Below are positions 44,901 to 54,600 of a stretch of 64,000 nt of DNA, piece by piece. Numbering within the stretch: the stretch's first letter is position 1; each line of letters opens with the position of its first letter. The notes beneath the pieces were generated by a model, which saw only the letters and a list, made by a program, of their open reading frames with translations, was not told the origin of the DNA and did no database searches. Source of the DNA: Membranipora membranacea (lineage: Eukaryota; Bryozoa; Gymnolaemata; Cheilostomatida; Membraniporidae); NCBI GenBank assembly GCA_914767715.1, contig OU612075.1, positions 17,732,001 to 17,796,000 of the forward strand, written 5' to 3'. Made by a program: the position numbers and the translations under genes.

Positions 44901-47006
44901 ATTGCTGGCATCTGTATCTAAGATAAACTCCAGACTTGGATCGGGGTATCGCAGAACAGGTGCCGATACTAGTCGCCGCTTCAACTCCTTAAAGCTATCT
45001 TCTTCATCCTTCTCCCAGCTCCATAGGGTTCCTTTACCAGTGAGTCGGTGTAGTGGTTTAGCCACTGTTGCAAAGTCTGGCATATATTGTCTATAATACC
45101 CAGCTAGTCCTAGAAAAGCACGCAAGTCCGTTGCTCCTTTTGGGGATGGCCATTTGATTACTGCCTCAATCTTTCCTGGATCTGTAGCTATTCCTTCTGC
45201 CGACACCCGGTGGCCTAAATATTCCACTTCTTTCTGGAATAAATAACACTTCCCTGGTTTTAGCTTCAATCCTGCACTCCGTAGCCGATCCAGCACCTCG
45301 GCTAATCTTTGTTTGTGTGTCTGAAAGTCCGGTGCCATAACAATGATGTCATCCAGGTAGAGGAGTAGGGTTTTCCAGTGTAGGCCTCTCAGTACCTGTT
45401 CCATGAGACGTTGGAAGGTAGCAGGTGCTGAAGTCAGGCCGAATGGTAAAACCTTCCATCTCCAAAGCCCTCCTCGCGTGACAAAGGCTGCTTTATCTCT
45501 TGCATCAGCACTAAGTGGAACTTGCCAGTATCCTGATAGGAGGTCCAGAGTACTGAAATAGCTGCTGCCAGCTAGGGCCTCGAGACTCTCGTCAATCCTA
45601 GGGAGAGGATATGCATCCTGGACTGTGACAGCATTTAGTCGCCTGTAATCCACACAGAATCTCCATGTGCCGTCCTTTTTCCTCACAAGGACTACCGGGG
45701 AACTCCATGCTCCTGTCCCAGGCTCGATCACCCCCTGTTTCAACAACTTATCTACCTGTGCCTCTACTTCCGCTTCGCGCTCAGCCCCCAAACGACGTGC
45801 CGGCTGTCGGATTGGGCGAGTTCCTGCTTCTAGTGGAATATCATGTTGGATTAGGTCAGTTTGTCCTGTGTCTCCTTCACCTCTACTGAATACATCTTGG
45901 TATTTGGTTAATAATTCCCTTATCTGCTCCTGTTGTTCCTCCTTGTTGCAAGTGTCTTTGGTTTGTTCTAATAACCCCGTAAGATGGGCTGGCCAATCTC
46001 CAGTATGAGCTCCAACCTTTGGTTCCTTGGGCTGGTCATCTAGTACTGCAGGCCAGCCAGGCAGGATATCCTCGTCTTTTACTGGGGTAAACTTTCCAAT
46101 CACTTGTCCATTAAGAGGGAGACTTCCGTTGTCAAAAACTCTGACCCATCCAGTTCCTTGTTCGAGTGTTGTCAGGGTAGCAGCCATAATTCCCTCTCCA
46201 AGGAGGCCTTCTATCACCCCAGTGATCGGAAGGTCAGTCCTGCTTTCGACCCATACTCTTAACACTCTCTCTCCTACTGGCCCTCTTGTCACAGTCTCCG
46301 CCACACGTACTGCTTGTATAGCCTCCTCTCCAGTTTGCAATTGGCAAGGCAACTCATGCTCGCCGGCAACGAGTACGGCATCCTTGAAGGATAAGGTACA
46401 CCCATGTTGCACTAGGAAAGGCATTCCTAGTATTGCCTCATCCTTAATTTGAGCCACAAGGAATCGTTCCTCCCACACCAGTGACTTAATGCGACAACTA
46501 AGTTTTATGGTTCCAAAGAAGCGAAGGGGGCTTCCATCAGCCACCATTCCTTGTATTCTGTCAGCAGGCTCCAAATTTCCTTTAACCTTTTCTGATAATT
46601 TATCGTAAGTGCTCTTGGATAGTAGGTTGGTTGTACAACCCGTATCCAGAAGGAACCGAGTTGTCTTACCAGCTACCTTTCCGGCTAGGAAGTAGCTTTC
46701 CTGATGAGGCCGAGCTACTCGCCTCATCTGGCTCCTATTCGTTGGTTTACATCGTGCTACCCCAGCCCTGACTTGAGCTTCATCTGTAGATTCCGCTCCC
46801 AGTTCCTCGTCAATATCCTCAGTAGACAATACCTCAAATCTATTTGGAGTGAGCAAACTCTGATTCTTATGTATAAGCCCCTTCAGATTGGGCCCGCGGC
46901 GACAGGGGGTTACTGGCGCGGACCATTGTCGTTTCCCGCCTTTGTTTTCCAGGGGTTTGTTGGACAATCCCTTCTTCTGTGCCCTTCCTCTCCACAACCC
47001 CAGCAC
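41823..47006 (-). CDS. pol: pol polyprotein of the gypsy-type element
   Basis: The open frame is 1,727 codons. Domains in order: aspartic protease with LLDTG near residue 119; reverse transcriptase about 410-600 with the catalytic YLDD near 550; RNase H about 690-810 starting DTDASNVGLG; integrase with its H-x3-H and C-x2-C zinc site near 953-990 and catalytic Asp (VAVDLVG, about 1,017), Asp (HSDQGSQ, about 1,079) and Glu (GVERNNR, about 1,116). After about 1,300 comes a long, poorly conserved extension. All catalytic residues I can check are present. The ATG of this frame lies inside gag; translation more likely enters from gag through the -1 slippery site at 46,931-46,937. Confidence 0.93.
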   Translation of the reverse strand: MLGLWRGRAQKKGLSNKPLENKGGKRQWSAPVTPCRRGPNLKGLIHKNQSLLTPNRFEVLSTEDIDEELGAESTDEAQVRAGVARCKPTNRSQMRRVARPHQESYFLAGKVAGKTTRFLLDTGCTTNLLSKSTYDKLSEKVKGNLEPADRIQGMVADGSPLRFFGTIKLSCRIKSLVWEERFLVAQIKDEAILGMPFLVQHGCTLSFKDAVLVAGEHELPCQLQTGEEAIQAVRVAETVTRGPVGERVLRVWVESRTDLPITGVIEGLLGEGIMAATLTTLEQGTGWVRVFDNGSLPLNGQVIGKFTPVKDEDILPGWPAVLDDQPKEPKVGAHTGDWPAHLTGLLEQTKDTCNKEEQQEQIRELLTKYQDVFSRGEGDTGQTDLIQHDIPLEAGTRPIRQPARRLGAEREAEVEAQVDKLLKQGVIEPGTGAWSSPVVLVRKKDGTWRFCVDYRRLNAVTVQDAYPLPRIDESLEALAGSSYFSTLDLLSGYWQVPLSADARDKAAFVTRGGLWRWKVLPFGLTSAPATFQRLMEQVLRGLHWKTLLLYLDDIIVMAPDFQTHKQRLAEVLDRLRSAGLKLKPGKCYLFQKEVEYLGHRVSAEGIATDPGKIEAVIKWPSPKGATDLRAFLGLAGYYRQYMPDFATVAKPLHRLTGKGTLWSWEKDEEDSFKELKRRLVSAPVLRYPDPSLEFILDTDASNVGLGAVLSQRETGEERVVAYYSKTLAPPEKNYCVTRRELLAVVRGVKHFRPYLYGRPFVIRTDHASLLWLCRRTEPTCQVARWLEQIAEFSFELQYRPGPKHGNADGMSRRGCPEDCRQCERLTTKNQGASWEEVATEWEKRKTGTWGIEKGCVTTVRVLQPAQGTIEVGKAQSGDPGPTGVVYMALRAGTPLRDMEIQTANEELRRFAAIWEELWIDPAGVMRLRMTLQGRSICPAISPQGWRQEVIWRKHVTTHAGAERTYQQIRKEWYWPGMAAEIRRTIKTCEVCQAAKYGRLPGATGKRRLDAGRPWQWVAVDLVGPMPETDRGNNWILVLSDHFTRWTEALPIVDATAATVARALYDQVFSRFGVPEQLHSDQGSQFESELLAELCGLWGVAKTHTTPYHPQGNGGVERNNRTIGDSLRARLIDGSQTDWDLVLPSIMAALRATPHSSTEETPNFLMFGRETRLPDAAVMGATAPVAFTRTEYATQELGRLQEAHAWVRDRQDKLRLEDQTEPPLYKVGQRVWLVNFQRRRGEKHKLRRKFVGPYNVLEVKDNHTYRLGRNGGETVQNERRLKPFKPSQHPSGKAPQEGELPRRPLRRGQVGKPPNCPTNLLEEAGETVGDHRARPPPVAQALDQPLENISPETVQAPENVGGMINESEGEVMDLQRGDELGYDEGDLTMDLETQTPKTRTSNRQRSKPVWQKDFDCNKLVDCLQLSEDEWPPLDVSPRVACRELATLNYRAPVNGGGAYIKRPITGAASAKPNMLLLQSNQGASVSMVNARRIVVHMEDCMKINSLTIHEEGLLEEGNFSESPLLNLSLEEGELLSELEDFSGEVETEIGPSLPLSHSLPCLVISPNRIPSLVVGKMAQAQFAAPDIRKLTPEQQEEMVEASRSRREGISTSKHRSGKPRRSYSSDRPNPDRRQRCREAELLAKLPPHDSPVRSPKYPYIDVRSKAYYELLKKDLANKANKDGKYPCPAPRCSREFDDEQLRRETLGCPLLPGDLRMWGSATRTRSNV

Positions 47007-47572
47007 CGGGCATCTGATCTCTTTGTAACCTGAAGATACTCATTCCCTGCTCGAATCATCTCATCCAGAGTCCCAGGTTGCCGCGCGAGCAAATGTCCCT
47101 GTAACCCTGGGTCGGCTAGGCCGAGCCGGAAACGTTCCATCGTCAACCTCTGGCGAGGAACATCAGGAGTATCTGCATAGGCTACCCCCACAAGGCGCTC
47201 CACTTCCGCACCATAGTCCGCTAAGGACTGTCCTGTTTGCAGACGCAAGCTGCCAAGGCGGGCCTCTGCTTCCGTTTGTGTCAGGCCATAGTGCAACCGC
47301 AAGCTGCCAGCTATGGCCGCCCATGTACCGTGTCGGCCACATATCCGGGCTGGTCCAGTTAGCCCTTCCCTGGCTTTCAGAACGGATGTGGCTCCATCCC
47401 ATTCCTGATTTTCAATTAGCTGTTCTAATTGCTCAATGAACATCTCTACATCTCCTTTTCCATCATAAATGGGGACTTTGAAACGCAAGCGAGGTGGCGC
47501 TGCGTCCTGTCCAGCTTGATCCGCAACTGCTTGGCGGATCAACGCATTGAGATTTCCTACAAACTCATCCAT
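46910..47572 (-). CDS. gag: gag protein of the gypsy-type element
   Basis: It encodes 220 residues: a helical capsid-like region typical of retrotransposon gag (YDGKGDVEMFIEQLEQLIE, then GQSLADYGAEVERLVG and RFRLGL) and one CCHC zinc knuckle near the C-terminus, CWGCGEEGHRRRDC. It starts about 50 bp inside the primer-binding site, overlaps pol by 97 nt in a different frame, and is terminated 19 nt after a slippery heptamer. It would assemble the particle around element RNA in the cytoplasm. Confidence 0.9.
   Translation of the reverse strand: MDEFVGNLNALIRQAVADQAGQDAAPPRLRFKVPIYDGKGDVEMFIEQLEQLIENQEWDGATSVLKAREGLTGPARICGRHGTWAAIAGSLRLHYGLTQTEAEARLGSLRLQTGQSLADYGAEVERLVGVAYADTPDVPRQRLTMERFRLGLADPGLQGHLLARQPGTLDEMIRAGNEYLQVTKRSDARCWGCGEEGHRRRDCPTNPWKTKAGNDNGPRQ
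46931..46937 (-). promoter_or_regulatory. -1 ribosomal frameshift site GGGAAAC
   Basis: On the minus strand the heptamer GGGAAAC is phased exactly as G GGA AAC in the gag frame. Slipping back one base enters pol (GKRQW) and bypasses the gag stop, 19 nt further on. GC-rich sequence able to fold (GCGCCAG...GCCGCGGGCCC) follows. The same heptamer is used in several retroviruses. Confidence 0.75.
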
Positions 47573-47623
47573 CCTGTCCTTCAGTAAGTGCGTGGACCTT
47601 CTCGGGTGTGAGAAGTGCTGATT

Positions 47624-47641
47624 ATCCCACTGCTGCCACCA
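47624..47641 (-). promoter_or_regulatory. primer-binding site, tRNA-Leu
   Basis: TGGTGGCAGCAGTGGGAT on the element strand, one base inside the 5' LTR, begins TGG (complement of the tRNA CCA end) and fits the acceptor and T-arm of tRNA-Leu, whose genes end near AATCCCACNGCTGCCA. Confidence 0.8.
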
Positions 47642-47642
47642 A

Positions 47643-48061
47643 TGTGATCAGTTTCCGTTTTAAAACAAGAAATCCTGTTCTCCGGCGAAAACGGGATTCC
47701 GTATTCCCGAAACTGAAGTTTCCGTATATCAAGGGTTCCGCTTTCCGCAGGATCCGTTTCCGTATTCCGTTATACGGAAATTCTTATTCCTTTTTCCTGA
47801 TTCCTTGATCCTGATTCCTTATACCTTATTGTTTCTTACAATACATTTATTATCAGTGCCCTTTTGTTTTGATGGATCATTTCTTTTATTGCTTGCATAC
47901 GATGATACACTTCTAATCACTACTGACAATAATAATAACTGCTCACTAAGAGCGCACATCAAGTGCTCGTGACTAAATAATATGCACGTGACTAACATTC
48001 ACACTAAGCTATGAGGTAGTGCATAGATACAAACTATACAGTGAAGCTTATTTTGGCTACA
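47643..48061 (-). repeat. 5' LTR of the gypsy-type element (419 bp)
   Basis: Same ends as the 3' LTR and one copy of the 73-bp unit. CAGA follows at 48,062-48,065. Promoter and polyadenylation signals of the element should lie here. Confidence 0.93.
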
Positions 48062-48065
48062 CAGA

Positions 48066-48640
48066 GCACAGTGTAGAGAATAGAGATGCGACAACTCTTT
48101 ATATCCACATCCCTGTTAATAACATGGCACATGGCCGAGTGTACTTATAGGATGAGAAAGCTTTAGTTACATGAAAGCTTCCTGGACCTTGTACATCATA
48201 CGTTGGTTGCTTGTACATAATCAGGGTTGATAAATCATCTGGTTACCAGAGCTTTACAAATACAACTAGCAAAAAGCAGTTGTGAGTTGTGACAGGATTG
48301 ATCGCCATACAAGTAACCCTAGGTCTTATTGTGTTACTGCAATGAGTTAGATTCTCTTTTTTTCTTTTGGAATCATCTAATTGCTACTGGTCAAATCTTA
48401 GTGGAAGGTATTCGAACCACCAGGGGAGTGACTCCAAATGCATGAACAGGAAATTGTACTCAATATGTGTTGTGCAACTGTTAAATTTTTCACTTGTTGT
48501 GCTACTTACTGTGCCTACTGTCTTATCAGCAATGTATCCGTCATCCATCACTGGTGTGAGAATATGTACAGCTGATATAGTAAATATAGCATACTGGTGT
48601 ATCAATTTGGATAAGCTAAGAGGCTCTGCGGAATGTTAGT
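48066..48640. other. upstream region of gene C
   Basis: No coding exon is supported. CAGCTG at 48,569-48,574, then an AT-rich GATATAGTAAATATAGC, lies about 70 bp before the gene C ATG and may be the core promoter. Confidence 0.45.
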
Positions 48641-48644
48641 GAAT

Positions 48645-51600
48645 ATGGGTCGTCCATTTTCAACAGAAATTGGCATCAAGATTAGCTGCTGTCTGTTGGC
48701 ATTACTTGTGATAACATCCTTCACAGATGGCTTAGGTGAGTGTATGAAATAACACAACCCTTTCAACCCTGGGTAGAGATCATGTAAGTGATAAAACAAG
48801 TATCCCTTACCATACCTCTCTTTGCTTTCTTTTCAATGTATCAGCATGGAATTTTGATTTGTTATGGTGAATGAATTTTGTGTTTGATTAATCGGACTGT
48901 AATTTGGAGTTATTCACTCCTTGTCTCAAATCCCAAATAATAAAATATCCTCCAATTTTCTGTTTTAGAATCCGCGATATGTATGGTTCAAGTAGTGCAA
49001 ATGCAATGGTAGCAGATCTGGACTTATAATTGCTGATAATTCGGTTATTAAAGAGAGACTTCAAAAACACAACTGAACTGTTGATCAATAATACCTCAGC
49101 GGTAAGTAGAGCTACTATCGTACAATGTGCGCTAGCCTCAACTACTGAGCACTGGTTTAGATTTGAGTTTGGTGCAATTCTCGGTGGAATTGCTCAAGGA
49201 TTTATTTTAAACAATAATAACAAAATATAAATATGGTTCTATTCGTCAGGCAATAAATCAATCAATAATTTTACAATAATATCTTAGCATTTATCATTTA
49301 GTCATAAAAATACATAAACATTCAAAATCTTTATAATAAGATCTTACCCTTGGTGCAGATGACCTCGAATTCAGTGTGATATTCAGTGTGATATCTCTGT
49401 GTATTGAAACTATGTTAGACTGGGTTCCTCGCTGTGAGTCGCGGTATATGTATCTCTTTATATCTAAGCTATGTTAGACTAAGTTCCTCGCTGTGAATCG
49501 CGGTATTTGTATCTAAGCTATGTTAGACTGATTTCCTCGCTGTGAATCGCGGTATTTGTATCTAGGCTATGTTAGACTAGGTTCCTCGCTGTGAATCGCG
49601 GTATTTGTATCTCTGTATATCTTGCCAAAAGCTCTGTTGGCTGAATGTGTCTAAAGTTTTTAGACGATTTTCCTCTCTGTAGATGTGCCTCCTTGGGCTG
49701 ACTGAATCAGATAATTCTCTGATTAAATCTGTAATGCTGTACGTCGTTAACCCGCTCTCTGGCGCTGACTGAATTTGTTATCTTCTTATTGAAGAATAGG
49801 CCTCCTCGGGCTGAGTGAATCAGATAGTTATCTGATTAGATGTGTAACGCAGTATGTCGTGAACCCGCCTCCTGGCGCTGACTGATTTTTACAAGTGTCC
49901 ATCAGACTTTTATAGTGCTGGTTTGCTGTCCTGTTATTGTGCAACGTTTGCATTTACAGGCGTAAAGGTGTTTACCTTGTTGTTGGTTTTAGCCTCAATT
50001 TCGTCATTACTCTCTTTTGATTTGCGTGTTTTGTCAGTTTTAATTATCTAGCTGTAAAAAACATGGTTAGTCTGTCCTTTGCTTGACCTTCCCTCATTTT
50101 TGTTTTGGTTATTTTTAGGTAATTTATGGTGTCAAGTGCACCTGTTTATCCATGGTGTAATCTGCTGGTTTTCCTGATTTTGCAATCTTTCCAGGGTTGT
50201 TTTGAAGATCTTTAGTGACTTCTATTGCTCGTTATTTTCAAAATAGCTTATGGTGTCAACTGCACTTGTTTTCTATGGTGCAATATATTGGTTTTCTAAT
50301 TTCGCAATCTTTCCAGGGTTGATTCACGTGCCCAAAGATCTCGTGACTCTGTGGTTATTTTGAAGATGTTTTGTGACTTCTGTTGTTTTCCCGTTGTTTG
50401 ATTCTCCACGGGTTGTTGCACGTGCCCAGATTTCTCATGGCCCTGTGATTATGTTTTGTTATATTTCAACACGCCCTCAGTGCACCATTCCCTCTATTTA
50501 CTACAATATTACTATTTTCCATTACCATATAGCCTGTGTCTAGATAAATCTCAATAATGATAACCTATGATGTTTAAGCCTTAACCTAAACTACCCGTCA
50601 CCATGCACTGAATGCCTAAGTATGTATCCGTTGGGTCTCAGTTTAAGCTCTTAGTAATAATTGAATTTAAACTAACTTTACTTTGTTTTGTTTTACAGGT
50701 TATGTGGGTTAATGGTGATCTCCTGTCTTCACAGTACAGTGTGCAAGTTTAAATATCTAAAGAATACTCTACCATACTACTGTCAGAACTCATCTCATAT
50801 CTATAACTTTGAAGTCTTTGGTTCTCATATCATCAATTCGAAGCCAGCGAACAAGCAGCAAAGCTCTCACAACAAGCAGGTCAAGCCTATAATAATCACG
50901 CCGAAACAGATCACCATAGCTATTCAAATTGACAACATGTGGATGACAATGGAACTTATGAGAAAAAAAAATATAATCAGAAACCAGTGCAATTTGTGTT
51001 ATAATGTCTGGTGACCTAGAGTTCACCCTTAGTCTTAGCTTTTGACTTTTGCACGCTCATTGTTTTTCTCCGCTTTTGACAGGTGTCATATTTTATGGGA
51101 GTTCTAATCCAGCTTATGAGTGGTTATCAATTTTTATGGTTGCGGTCCAGGGTCTGGTTTATGAAATGTGTTGGTTGAATATTAACACGTTATTCACTAC
51201 ACTGTGTCTTTATATGATATGTGATTGACCTTTAGTTTTGTACTGTCCCACTTAATAATAAATCATTTGAGAATAAGGATACTTCAATACCATGCTGTGT
51301 GAGTGATCGTTGCACATTCGGAAGAAAATATGGTTGCTCTTATACACTAAGGTAATTATAAAACATGATGTCCTTCATGATGATTACATAAGAAAATGTC
51401 ATCTGACAAATGTAGCCAATCAACTACTCAAAACATTGTAATACCACCATTAACCAGCGATGAACTCACTTGGTTACAGTTTATTGATGCCATGCTGTAT
51501 GGATTGACAATAGAAAGTAGCTTTCGATAGCCAAAATCTCCTGAGCCATTTGAAAAGCTTTCATATATTGATCCTTCTCATTAGCCAAAAACATTAAACA

Positions 51601-54600
51601 TTTTAGCTCTAAAAATAATTTCCTCATGATATATTATAAGCAGGCATAATGAATATTTGAGCACATATCAGAATCCTTGCCCACATAATAAAGCCTGATT
51701 TTATCGCAATTTACAAATTCAAAATTATTTTTCTCGCTACCTATTTTTAGCTCTGAATGACAAAAGAAGCCATGAGTTTCAAGCCAGGGCAGTTTCGGCA
51801 AATAGCTCTGGGCAGTGTCCGAGGGATATCAAAGTGACTGCAAACAGCAATACAGGCCTGGCACAGACAGTCTACAAGTTGCCATCTACACATGGATACA
51901 TAGAGATGAACGCTTTCTACCCTCCTGGTGTTTGGCCTATATCCATCCCATTACCTCAGGGCAGGAAATGTACATTCACCATAACAGTGAAAAGTGGTAA
52001 GTTTCCATCCGAGTTGAATGATATCGAAGATCATGGTATGTAGAAAAAGAAGAATATCAAAGTCAAGACTGAGATTGAAAATAAAACTAAATTTGATGTT
52101 TGATCATTAGTTCACGCCAAAGCCATTGTACAAAACTTAATAACAATATAAACCTAGCCTGTTGCAGCAAGTGCAGTTACCCGTCCCCCTCCCAACCCCC
52201 GGAACTCGCTTTGTTTGGTACAATATAAATTCCAATTGCAGTTGACATTATTTTTCTGTAGCTGAACCTGTCTCAACAGCAGCTCCAATAGCAACACCAA
52301 CATCTACATCAGCATCAACAGTGTCATCCCCTAAACAAACAGAACCATCAACCATGACATCTCCCACACAAACAGAAGTTAGCACCACAGCAGTTATACT
52401 GCTCTCTTGTCCTGAGAATGTAACTATGGTTGTCGATGACCCAAATGAACAAGCGAAGATTGAGTGGCAGCTACCAACTAAAAAAGGATACACCAATGTT
52501 ACTGCATATCAGAGAGTTGGAGAGCGTGTGACTCAATTTCCTCTCCCAGGAACTTCAAACACATGTACTTTTACTATAACTGTGAAGAGTGAGTCACTGA
52601 GTTTTTATTTTTATGTTGTGGGGTTCATAAAGTCAGCTGGATGTAGCCAGAGTTTCTTGTGGGGCTGAAAACTTCTTTTGAGAGAGCTCTAAATCATTGA
52701 CAACAATTGATTTCAACTTGTGACTTAGCGCCAGCATTCATGTTTGTCAGCATTATGATCATGTCAGTCCTCTCTTGGGAATATTATCAGCAACAAATGT
52801 ATCTGAAATGTGATGACAAAAGCTAGCCCTCAGGGCTGGCTTTTGTCTACGATAACAGGTGAAGCTGTAAAACAGCAGCAACCCAAACTAAAAAACAAAA
52901 AGATTTAACCCGTATCATATTGGTTGATAATGAGAAAATGGTGAATTACCTTAAAAATTAAGCACCACTTTTGTCTTGTACGATTGCAGCAAGACCTCTG
53001 ACAACCACAACTACCAACTCTAAAGCAACTACAGCACCAACAACATCTACAGCAACCTCAACCACACCATATACAACAAAATCATCTACAACAACAACAT
53101 CTACGACAACAGCATCTACAACAACAGCATCTACAACAACAGCATCTACAACAACAGCATCTACAACAACAGCATCTACAGCAAAATCTTCTACAACACC
53201 ATCTACAACACCATCAACAACAGCATCAACAGTAGTATCTACAACAACAGCTAAAAATCTGAGGTAAGATTAACTGAATGATAAAAAAATTGATTCAAAG
53301 GTTTTCTCATACTGCCTCTGCTGTCGTCACTCAGGGTACAAACCTGTCAGTTGATGATATTGGTATAGGTGTATGCAATTTGTATCTTATCCCATAGTAA
53401 AGGACATCCAAAAAGCATGATAACAAATAGAGTTGATATAGGAATATTTATTATGGTTTTTAGTGTAATAAGTCGAAAAGGGCTATTGTTTTTCCAATCA
53501 TAAAAGTAAAATTTGCTTAGAGTTAACATTAATGGTTTTGACATTGTTTGGAGAGAGTAATAATACACAATACTAGAATTAAAACAGTGGCACAGCCTGC
53601 AGGAATGCAAAACAATAGGATAGAGTGAAGTTTGAGTGGTGGGCCAACCTGGGATCCGCAATGAATAGCATACAAGAAATATTGTCTCCTCCGCCTAAAT
53701 GGTACCAGTTTGATCTATCATTCTAAATTAAGAAAGGAATGCAAATTATTACAGTGGCAAAATGTGATAATTGAATTGTCACTGCTCATGATTAATTGTT
53801 TTCTCTGGTGATTTTTTAGGTGTACATGTCCGATCGGTTTAACACGCCTGGTGGGTAATGGTTTCAACAGAGTTTTTACCAAAGACAAACTTATAAAAGA
53901 CAAACTTATAACAGACAACAGAGTGTTTAGATCACAGCCATACCAAGTAGACGGCAGCAGCTGTGAGGTAGCTCGGCAGCGATGCTCTTCTTATTGTTTA
54001 AGAGCAGGTAAAACTTAAAATAATATGCTCTAAATATTGATGACGCCACACATTATCATATATTTACATATTATGTATTGAACATAGTTACGCTATTAAT
54101 ATGTATTGTGAAATTATGATACAATAGATAAAAATACAATAATGGATAGTATATATTATAGATCTCCTGAAGATCACAAATGAATTTTGTGCTATCCAAC
54201 CATTTATATTCATTTATAATTTATATTATAGCTGTGTATATGGGGCTGTCAGTAGCAACTGAACTGGACATTGAGGGCTACGAAACAAACTTCGGTGAGC
54301 ATTTATTTTTTCAACGTAATATTAATATGTACACACTGGATGTAGATGTAATTATCATTATTTTCTTGATTCCCTGACAGTATACCTCCTACCCTGTAAA
54401 TCTGTATCACTAGACGTACAATTGCTGAGGCTCTATCTGGAAAGGTATTTGTTTACCTACTTCAAAATTTGAGATACTTCTTGGATATAGCAAGTGCCCG
54501 CACATTTTACTTCCAGTTTATCTATTGTAACCTTATATATGGTATCCATATCATTGGCAGCTTGTCCTGCAATAATGCCCTCAATAGATTATTTTTGTTG

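Larger units (their letters stand above)
40223..48061 (-). mobile_element. near-intact Ty3/gypsy-type LTR retrotransposon
   Basis: It has LTRs at both ends, 4-bp flanking duplication CAGA (40,219-40,222 and 48,062-48,065), a tRNA-Leu primer site, a polypurine tract, gag, pol in the order protease-RT-RNase H-integrase, and a third downstream frame. The domain order with integrase last defines the Ty3/gypsy superfamily. Low LTR divergence and long open frames show a recent insertion. It sits between genes B and C and does not interrupt either. Confidence 0.95.

Noticed and set aside
43143-46452. Many plus-strand open frames of 60-140 codons
   Set aside because: All are antisense to the intact minus-strand pol frame and have no independent support.
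48967-49018. An extra gene C exon after the acceptor at 48,966
   Set aside because: It stays open for only about 17 codons in phase, has no CUB or HYR similarity, and the in-phase exon at 51,751 gives a complete domain without it.
49409-49622. A CRISPR-like array
   Set aside because: The repeats are head to tail with no unique spacers and lie in an animal intron.
50688-51014. A 108-codon open frame as a gene C exon or separate gene
   Set aside because: Joining it to the phase-1 donor of exon 1 meets a stop at once. It has no signal peptide or recognisable domain.
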